DNA from: Desmonostoc vinosum HA7617-LM4
GTDB taxonomy: Bacteria > Cyanobacteriota > Cyanobacteriia > Cyanobacteriales > Nostocaceae
Direction: 5' to 3'
Assembly: GCA_019359515.1 (NCBI GenBank)
Contig: JAHHHC010000037.1
Location: 1 to 59,397, forward strand
Length of the DNA: 59,397 nt
The translations under genes and the position numbers were made by a program. The first letter of the stretch is position 1. Each line of letters opens with the position of its first letter. This document shows, one piece after another, positions 53,723 through 59,397 of this stretch. The notes beneath the pieces were generated by a model that saw nothing but the letters and a program-made list of their open reading frames with translations, made no database searches and was not told the DNA's origin.

Positions 53723-55042
53723 CTACCTCGTCACTTGCTCTACCAGGTTTTCACCAAGCAAAGTAGAGGCAACGAGTCCTACAGCGTTACTTCGGGACTG
53801 CCCGTCCCTAGTTGAGGCAGTGCTTTGCGGAGCGAGTGTGTCTTGGGGAGCCACTGCGCCCTTCGGGTTTCCCGACAGCCGCGCAAGTGGCGTGGTTTCC
53901 CCCATGAACAACTCGCGTTGGGGTTCAAAGCGTTGTAGCAACTGCCGTTGTCTTGCAAGATTCAAAATGTTAATTGCTGCATTTTCATCTCTATGCAAAC
54001 TGCAACCGCAACTACAAACATGGGTGCGAGTTGATAGAGATTTTTTCACAATCACACCACAATTTGAACATTTTTGTGAGGTGTAATGTGGAGCCACAGC
54101 AACTGCTAATTTACCAAATTTACCAGCAAAATACTCAATCCACCGCCTAAACAAATACCAACTAGCATCAGAAATTGACTTAGCCAAACAATGGTTTTTG
54201 AGTAGATTACGCACCTGTAAGTTTTCATAGGCGATTAAATCGTTAGATTTCACAACGTGAATAGCAATTTTCTTTGCATGTTCGGTACGTTGCCTACTTA
54301 TTCTTAAATGCTTTTTGGAAAATATGGCTCTAGCTTTTTTACGTTCTGATGAACCTTTTTTCTTTTTGTAAATGCGTCTTTGAGCGTGCTTAACTGATTT
54401 TTCAATCTTTTTTAAAAACTTTGGATTAGCCTCTTGATGACCGTTAGAATCGGTGTAAAAACTTTCTAACCCAACATCTAAACCGATTTCATTACCTGTT
54501 GATGGTTGAATATTTGAAACTTCGACATCAATACAAAACTGACAGTAATAGCCATCAGCACGGCGTACCAATCTGACGCGTTTAATTGCTTTAACAGGAT
54601 AGGTTTGAATATCCCATTTACCCAACAATTTCAATTCACCAATACCTTTTTTATCAGTAATGGTAATGCGTCTTTTGATTGGGTTCAGCACCCATCCTGA
54701 TGTCTTGTATTCAACAGAACGGTTGTCATGTTGAAATCTGGGAAACCCTTTCTTACCTGGCTTCTTGGATTGACAGTTTTTATAGAACCTATTAATGGAC
54801 AACCATGCTCTTTCGGCTGATGATTGTACCGCCATAGAGTTCAGGTTAGACACAAATTTAAATTCGTTGCGTAGTTCTGTTGAATACTTGTTAAGCGCAA
54901 ACCTATCAATTTTTGCACCCCTTGGCGCGTCCATCCAATATCTCAAACATTTATTTCTAATGAATTGAGTAGTTTTGATGGCTTCCTCAATAGCTAAATA
55001 TTGAAACTTCTTGGCTTTAATTTTGTATTCTAAAACCAGCAA
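53723..55042 (-). CDS. tnpB: TnpB RNA-guided nuclease (IS605 family accessory protein)
   Basis: A 439-aa TnpB. The RuvC-like acids are in IGLDVGLESFYTD (Asp), IAYENLQVRNLL (Glu) and SCGCSLHRDENAA (Asp), and a zinc finger CSNCG...CSCGC lies between the last two. The N-terminal VLEYKIKAKKFQYLAIEEAI and FIRNKCLRYWMD are typical. The C-terminal tail after NILNLARQ is unusually long; its middle part (about 53830-53935) is made of a dispersed palindromic repeat found elsewhere in the window. All catalytic residues are kept, so it may be active as an RNA-guided DNA nuclease. Confidence 0.92.
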   Translation of the reverse strand: MLVLEYKIKAKKFQYLAIEEAIKTTQFIRNKCLRYWMDAPRGAKIDRFALNKYSTELRNEFKFVSNLNSMAVQSSAERAWLSINRFYKNCQSKKPGKKGFPRFQHDNRSVEYKTSGWVLNPIKRRITITDKKGIGELKLLGKWDIQTYPVKAIKRVRLVRRADGYYCQFCIDVEVSNIQPSTGNEIGLDVGLESFYTDSNGHQEANPKFLKKIEKSVKHAQRRIYKKKKGSSERKKARAIFSKKHLRISRQRTEHAKKIAIHVVKSNDLIAYENLQVRNLLKNHCLAKSISDASWYLFRRWIEYFAGKFGKLAVAVAPHYTSQKCSNCGVIVKKSLSTRTHVCSCGCSLHRDENAAINILNLARQRQLLQRFEPQRELFMGETTPLARLSGNPKGAVAPQDTLAPQSTASTRDGQSRSNAVGLVASTLLGENLVEQVTR

Positions 55043-55101
55043 CTTGACTTACCCCCTTGCTGATGTTTATACTATATCTAGTATAGGTGAATATTCTAGA
55101 T

Positions 55102-55293
55102 ATGTCAACAGGGAAAGGTAAGAAAAGAGTAAAAAATATACCTGTTTTGTATAATGAATCAAAAAAGAAAAGAGGTGTTATGCTCACAGATACAGCTTGG
55201 CATTCTGTTCAAGAATTAGCTGTAAAAAATAATGTCAGCGCTAGTGAATATTTAGAGATGATGATTAGAAAATATTGCGCCACAGAGGCGTAA
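55102..55293 (+). CDS. Small ribbon-helix-helix-like protein beside tnpB
   Basis: A 63-aa basic protein (68 aa if GTG 55087 is used). The second half, GVMLTDTAWHSVQELAVKNNVSASEYLEMMI, has the strand-helix-helix pattern of CopG/Arc repressors. It is divergent from tnpB with about 60 bp between them, so it may repress the tnpB promoter. Its stop lies in a GAGGCG/CGCCTC hairpin belonging to the IS left end. Confidence 0.7.
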   Translation: MSTGKGKKRVKNIPVLYNESKKKRGVMLTDTAWHSVQELAVKNNVSASEYLEMMIRKYCATEA

Positions 55294-55440
55294 ACGCCTC
55301 TTGGCGGCTTTCATCCCTTGCCTGAAGTACGGAAAACGGCGCTGCGCTATGCGCCTGTTCCTCAAGGGTTTTCAGCCAGCCTTTCTTATAAAAACCTGCG
55401 GAATGTAGGTAATTTTTAAGAATTACGAATTATGTTAAGG

Positions 55441-56424
55441 TTACTGCTCATTCTGGACTAATTTCATACCTTGCTTTTGCTGCTGAGTATGAACTAATTC
55501 ATGGGCCGTCAATTTCATATCGCTAGGGCTTTTTCCCTGTCCGTAGTAAATGTGGTTTTGATGGGTAAAAGCTTGTGATTGCAAATCTTTGTTCAATTGC
55601 ACTGCTGTGCTATCTGTGTGGACTTTAATATCACTAAGATCGTAGCCAAGCTGGGGTTCAATAACAGATCTTACTGGAGTTGGCAAGGGACTACCGTTAC
55701 TTTTAGTACTGTTTATTTGACTTTCAACATTTTCTCCAGCTACTAAGCCACCGTCACCAGAACGTTGTAGCGACGAACTTGTTTGTTTTTGAGTTGGCAA
55801 TGCTTCGCGTTGTGGTTGAGAAGCATAGGAACCTTCTAGCGATTTCATTTGCATTTCTTCTTCTTCCTCTTCTAACGCTTCGCGTTGCACTTGAGGAAAA
55901 TCAGAATTGGCTAAAGGTTTCATTTGCATTTCTTCTTCGTCTAACTCTTCGCGTTGCACTTCGGGAGTATCAGAATTGGCTAAAGGTTTCATTTGCATTT
56001 CTTCTTCGTCCAATTCTTCGCGTTGCACTTCGGGAGTATCAGAATTGGCTAAAGGTTTCATTTGCATTTCTTCTTCGTCCAATTCTTCGCGTTGTACTTC
56101 AGGAGTATTAGAATTTGCTGGTAATTGTTCTTGTTGAATAGACGTGCTTTGGTTTAGGTTATCAGCAAAATTATCTGCTTCTTGCTCGAAGATATCACCA
56201 GGTTGGTTAACTGTCAGTTTTGTTTGGATTTTTGTTTGTGGAAGTAACGATATACGGCTAATGTCGTGGCTGAGAGGTTTTGCTTGGATTTGGCCTTCGG
56301 TGTGTGCTTGAGGTGCAGATTGGGATGTGCCTGAACCAAAGCCGCGTGTTGGCTGACGCAGTGAAGGTATTGAAGAGGAATTAGAAGTAGCTTTTTGGCG
56401 TTGAATTCCCGTGCGTTCTCTCAT
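55441..56424 (-). CDS. DUF4157 (eCIS core domain) protein
   Basis: A 327-aa protein. The C-terminal 80 residues form a DUF4157 domain: PLPTPVRSVIEPQLGYDLSDIKVHTDS, then the zinc-protease-like motif LTAHELVHTQQQ. Such domains mark proteins of extracellular CIS loci, often as effectors or toxin carriers. The N-terminal part has a 23-residue repeat (VQREELDEEEMQMKPLA core) three and a half times. There is no extra C-terminal toxin domain. It is transcribed opposite to the CIS genes at its right. Confidence 0.88.
   Translation of the reverse strand: MRERTGIQRQKATSNSSSIPSLRQPTRGFGSGTSQSAPQAHTEGQIQAKPLSHDISRISLLPQTKIQTKLTVNQPGDIFEQEADNFADNLNQSTSIQQEQLPANSNTPEVQREELDEEEMQMKPLANSDTPEVQREELDEEEMQMKPLANSDTPEVQREELDEEEMQMKPLANSDFPQVQREALEEEEEEMQMKSLEGSYASQPQREALPTQKQTSSSLQRSGDGGLVAGENVESQINSTKSNGSPLPTPVRSVIEPQLGYDLSDIKVHTDSTAVQLNKDLQSQAFTHQNHIYYGQGKSPSDMKLTAHELVHTQQQKQGMKLVQNEQ
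55870..56110 (-). repeat. Coding 69-bp repeat in the DUF4157 gene
   Basis: Three near-identical 23-residue units plus a diverged fourth encode the motif VQREELDEEEMQMKPLA with the spacer NSDTPE. The unit is acidic, then ends in MQMKPL, a pattern often seen before DUF4157 domains. Confidence 0.85.
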
Positions 56425-56857
56425 ATTGTTCTCCTAGCGCTTAAGCAGTAATAATAGATAAATTTCTTGCTTGCACAGACATCTTCAAAGTACTACTACT
56501 GAAATCATGACACAACTCATTAAATAATTCGTAATTCGTAATTCGTAATTCGTAATTAAGTTTTGTAATGGGGATTTAGCGCCAAGTCACCAGGGGGAAA
56601 CCTGCTCACTGACGGCAGTTGTTCATGGGGGAAACCCGTCCAACGCAGTGGCTCCCCAAGCTCACACTGCCTCAACTTTGTCAGACAGACCCCAACACAA
56701 AACTTGCCGATACAAAGACGTCAAGGGCTAACGGCATAGCTTCGCTTAGAGCGAGGTACGAGCGTCATTACAAATTACGAATTACTATTAGACCTTTGGC
56801 TAATTTTGATTCTGAGGCAGTACCTTTAGCCTTGATTTTAGGACGTATTTTTTAATT
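56425..56857. repeat. Repeat mosaic between DUF4157 gene and CIS genes
   Basis: The unit 56555-56684 matches 20041-20148 in large part; 56682-56711 is a partial copy of the 69-bp repeat; 56735-56785 is the GGCATAGCTTCGCTTAGAGCGAG type repeat. The promoter of the rightward CIS genes must lie in the last 80 bp or be part of these repeats. The open frame at 56619-56855 is an artefact of the repeats. Confidence 0.75.
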
Positions 56858-57094
56858 ATGGACTCAAAACAGAAGCAGACTTTGTTCACGCTCCAATCAG
56901 ACACGGGTGGCACTACTGGATACGCTGGGGTTTCAGCGACATCTGATGCGAGTGAAGCCGCTAAGGTGGCAGGTAAATATCTTAAAGACCCATTGCTGAT
57001 GAGGCAACTGACCGAACGGGTATATGAACTTTTGCAACAAGACATGCGATCGCAGCGAGAAAGAGTATGTAACTATAATCACCAAAGGTGGTAA
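56858..57094 (+). CDS. Small CIS-locus protein, 78 aa
   Basis: A small protein with a Gly/Thr/Ser-rich N-terminal half and an amphipathic helix (LLMRQLTERVYELLQQDMRSQRERV) at the C-terminus. I recognise no named domain. Small helical proteins like this lie between tube and baseplate genes in phage tail and eCIS loci. Its stop is 2 bp before the start of the next tube-type gene, so they are co-translated. Confidence 0.75.
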   Translation: MDSKQKQTLFTLQSDTGGTTGYAGVSATSDASEAAKVAGKYLKDPLLMRQLTERVYELLQQDMRSQRERVCNYNHQRW

Positions 57095-57096
57095 TA

Positions 57097-57615
57097 ATGC
57101 CTAGTCAACAAACAGTTCAACATGAATTAAATTATGTTACTACTAATCGTTTTTATGTAGAGATAGCTAACTCGATTGCTGCATCTTTTACTGAATGTAC
57201 AGGATTAAGTATTCAAGTTAAGAAAAATGTCTTTTACGAGGGTGGGGTTAACGACCAACAAAGAATTTATTTAGGTCATGCAGAGTTTTCTGATGTGACG
57301 CTTAAACGTGGAATTACAGACCATGCGGGTTTTTGGAATTGGATTAACTCAGCATTTGATGAAAAAAAAGCGACGCCTCGATATAATGTCAATATTCTAA
57401 TCTTTAACCAAGCTGGTGAGACCATGATGAGTTGGACTTTGATTGGTGCTTTTCCTGTTGCTTGGAAAACGCCTACACTGCAAGCAGATGGAAATGCAGT
57501 CGCCATTGAGGAATTAACTTTAGCCTACGAAGGTGTGAAAATTGCTAAATCTCCTGGAGGAGGTAAACAGCCTTTGAAACGGCTGACTCCTTCTGGATTT
57601 TTCCCACCTAATTAA
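57097..57615 (+). CDS. CIS inner-tube-family protein (third)
   Basis: A 172-aa tube-like protein (TIGR02241 family): NRFYVEIANSIAASFTECTGLSIQVK at the start, HAEFSDVTLKRGITDHAGFWNWIN in the middle, and MSWTLIGAFPVAWKTPTLQADGNAVAIEELTLAYEGV at the end. It is distinct from both minus-strand tube genes, so the locus has three tube-type proteins. ATG 57097 follows the upstream stop by 2 bp. The Pro-rich C-terminal tail is extra. Position before baseplate genes suggests the tube-baseplate adaptor. Confidence 0.88.
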   Translation: MPSQQTVQHELNYVTTNRFYVEIANSIAASFTECTGLSIQVKKNVFYEGGVNDQQRIYLGHAEFSDVTLKRGITDHAGFWNWINSAFDEKKATPRYNVNILIFNQAGETMMSWTLIGAFPVAWKTPTLQADGNAVAIEELTLAYEGVKIAKSPGGGKQPLKRLTPSGFFPPN

Positions 57616-57638
57616 TTTGCTATCTCTTGTACAAAATT

Positions 57639-59397
57639 ATGCAAATTATTCCATCTCCACTTGGGAACCAAACCAACCCACTTGGAGTAACATCATCTAT
57701 ATCTGAACCTGGCAGACTCTTTTTAAAGAGAGAGTCTGATTTTCTGCATTCTCACAGCAGTTTGAGTAAAAATATCATAGGTCAATCGCCATTAGTTGCA
57801 TCCTCGAATTTATCCTTATCCCCAGACTATAAACTGTTAATTGATGAGGGAGGTCATGAGGATGAGTTCAAAACAATTGAATTTAATACTTTTGATTCTA
57901 GTGATCATAATAAATCTGATAGTGTAAAAAATATTCAAAAAACTTCTAAAAAAAATACAAGTAAAAGTAGTTCATCAAAGACAAATATTCAAAAAAAATC
58001 TAAATTAGAAACTTCTAGTAAATCTCAGAAAACAACTAAAACAAAGTCTCCATCTAAATCGAGAGCAAAAAAATCTGTTAAATCAGCCATTTCTCAACCT
58101 AATGTAACAGATTTAGATAATATTATAAGTGATAAAAATGATGGCGATCGCATCAATAACACACCTCAAATTGAGTTCAATCCAGCATCAGAAATAGAAT
58201 CTTTACCAAGCATTTTCCGACAAGTTGATGAACAACAGCCAATAGAACCAGATTTACCATCAACTCAGGTTGAAACTTTAGATATTCCAAATACAGTCAA
58301 TAGACAAACCGAAGTCACCCCAGCATCGTCGGAAATAGAATCTTTACCAAGCATTTTCCGACAAGTTGATGAACAACAGCCAATAGAACCAGATTTACCA
58401 TCAACTCAGGCTGAAACTTCAGATATTCCAAATACAATCAACAGACAAATCGAAGTCACTTCAGCATCGTCGGAAGTTGAATCTTTACCAAGCATTTTCC
58501 GACAAGTTGATGAACAACAGCCAATAGAACCAGATTTATCATCAACTCAAGCTGAAACTTTAGATGTTCCAAATACAGTCAACAGACAAATCGAAGTCAC
58601 TTCAGCATCGTCGGAAGTTGAATCTTTACCAAGCATTTTCCGACAAGTTGATGAACAACAGCCCATAACATCAGATTTATCATCAACTCAAGCTGAAACT
58701 TTAGATGTTCCAAATACAGTCAACAGACAAATCGAAGTCACTTCAGCATCGTCGGAAGTAGAATCTTTACCAAGCATTTTCCGGCAAGTTGATGAACAAC
58801 AGCCCATAACATCAGATTTACCATCAACTCAGGTTGAAACTTCAGATGTTCCAAATACAGTCAACAGACAAATCGAAGTTAACCCAGCATCGTCGGAAAT
58901 AGAATCTTTACCAAGCATTTTCCGACAAGTTGATGAACAACAGCCCATAACATCAGATTTACCATCAACTCAGGTTGAAACTTCAGATGTTCCAAATACA
59001 GTCAACAGACAAATCGAAGTTAACCCAGCATCGTCGGAAATAGAATCTTTACCAAGCATTTTCCGACAAGTTGATGAACAACAACCTATAACATCAGATT
59101 TACCATCAACTCAGGTTGAAACTTTAGATATTCCAAATACAGTCAATAGACAAACCGAAGTCACCCCAGCATCGTCGGAAATAGAATCTTTACCAAGCAT
59201 TTTCCGACAAGTTGATGAACAACAACCTATAACATCAGATTTACCATCAACTCAGGTTGAAACTTTAGATATTCCAAATACAGTCAATAGACAAACCGAA
59301 GTCACCCCAGCATCGTCGGAAATAGAATCTTTACCAAGCATTTTCCGACAAGTTGATGAACAACAACCTATAACATCAGATTTACCATCAACTCAGG
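57639..59397 (+). CDS. Large Ser/Lys-rich protein with 47-residue tandem repeats (3' truncated)
   Basis: The frame from ATG 57639 stays open to the right edge (586 codons). The N-terminal 60 residues have MQIIPSPLGNQTNP and no known domain; then comes a Lys/Ser/Thr-rich stretch (about 105-150); then a 47-residue unit with the core EIESLPSIFRQVDEQQP repeated eight times plus a ninth, partial copy. The whole seen part looks disordered and acidic. It follows a tube-type gene by 23 bp, so it is likely part of the CIS operon. It might be an effector, a tape-measure/spacer or an anchor; the deciding C-terminal part is outside the window. Confidence 0.8.
   Translation, partial: MQIIPSPLGNQTNPLGVTSSISEPGRLFLKRESDFLHSHSSLSKNIIGQSPLVASSNLSLSPDYKLLIDEGGHEDEFKTIEFNTFDSSDHNKSDSVKNIQKTSKKNTSKSSSSKTNIQKKSKLETSSKSQKTTKTKSPSKSRAKKSVKSAISQPNVTDLDNIISDKNDGDRINNTPQIEFNPASEIESLPSIFRQVDEQQPIEPDLPSTQVETLDIPNTVNRQTEVTPASSEIESLPSIFRQVDEQQPIEPDLPSTQAETSDIPNTINRQIEVTSASSEVESLPSIFRQVDEQQPIEPDLSSTQAETLDVPNTVNRQIEVTSASSEVESLPSIFRQVDEQQPITSDLSSTQAETLDVPNTVNRQIEVTSASSEVESLPSIFRQVDEQQPITSDLPSTQVETSDVPNTVNRQIEVNPASSEIESLPSIFRQVDEQQPITSDLPSTQVETSDVPNTVNRQIEVNPASSEIESLPSIFRQVDEQQPITSDLPSTQVETLDIPNTVNRQTEVTPASSEIESLPSIFRQVDEQQPITSDLPSTQVETLDIPNTVNRQTEVTPASSEIESLPSIFRQVDEQQPITSDLPSTQ
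58182..59397 (+). repeat. 141-bp coding tandem repeat, 8.6 copies
   Basis: Unit starts recur every 141 bp (e.g. 58190, 58331, 58472). The copies are nearly identical. The first three read QQPIEPDL and the later ones QQPITSDL, so copies have been homogenised in blocks. The array continues beyond the window. Confidence 0.95.

Larger units (their letters stand above)
53684..55408 (-). mobile_element. IS605/IS608-type element with tnpB and a small RHH gene, no tnpA
   Basis: The right end (low coordinate) reads TCAA on the minus strand at 53687-53684, as at the orphan copy 40587. A possible left end lies next to TTAC (minus strand, 55412-55409), the IS608-type target, which would give about 1.7 kb. 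No Y1 transposase is present, so it depends on tnpA in trans. The guide RNA of TnpB would be read leftwards and take its guide from the flank just below 53684. The left border is inferred. Confidence 0.65.

Noticed and set aside
56619-56855. 78-codon frame before the small CIS gene
   Set aside because: Made wholly of dispersed repeat DNA shared with 20.0-20.4 kb.
58182-59397. CRISPR-like regular repeats
   Set aside because: The period is 141 bp, units are contiguous without unique spacers, and the frame stays open through all copies, so this is a coding tandem repeat.

Overview
The window comes from a filamentous, probably heterocyst-forming cyanobacterium of the Nostoc/Tolypothrix type that makes phycoerythrin. 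The evidence is the many HIP1 octamers (GCGATCGC), the CCCCA-type heptanucleotide arrays (STRR family) and other Nostocales dispersed palindromes, a HetI-type phosphopantetheinyl transferase, an NblR-like regulator, a cpeCDESTR operon, and a contractile injection system (CIS) of the cyanobacterial thylakoid type.

Layout. 1-3.1 kb: hetI-like gene, YheT-like hydrolase, NblR-like regulator. 4.1-7.6 kb: HTH/NB-ARC/14-WD40 STAND protein. 7.7-11.6 kb: minus-strand three-gene unit (ThDP enzyme, KASIII-like enzyme without the usual His, PEP-CTERM GDSL esterase). 13-18.6 kb: VOC protein, BMP-type lipoprotein, acyl-CoA synthetase, uvrC. 19.7-27.7 kb: zinc-ribbon protein, two siroheme genes, CheY-like plus PatA-like regulators, pseudouridine synthase, phycobilisome-type protein, ankyrin protein. 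28-30.9 kb: AT-rich glycosyltransferase/acyltransferase island. 31.4-37 kb: phycoerythrin linker and maturation operon. 37-41.4 kb: kinase fused to a Ppx/GppA-like domain, helical carotenoid protein, CpcS-family lyase, and an orphan right end of an IS element.

41.6-59.4 kb: CIS locus. A minus-strand operon encodes cap, sheath, two tube proteins, two paralogous assembly-type proteins, a 49-aa DUF6760-like protein and a translationally coupled FHA protein that ends in a methylglyoxal-synthase-like domain lacking catalytic residues. Divergent to it lie a histidine kinase, a LuxR-type response regulator, a pseudokinase/PstS-like membrane protein and a second FHA protein. A TnpB element, a DUF4157 (eCIS core) protein, a third tube-type protein and the start of a large protein with 141-bp tandem repeats follow and run off the window edge.

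Most interesting reading (inference): the CIS is embedded in a phospho-signalling module (kinase, pseudokinase, two FHA proteins, two-component pair) that recalls the kinase/FHA control of type VI secretion but has different, partly degenerate sensor domains. The phycoerythrin operon has a long leader with a perfect hairpin, a candidate for light-colour control. The TnpB element has a near-identical orphan copy of its right end at 40.6 kb that could act as a separate guide-RNA scaffold.
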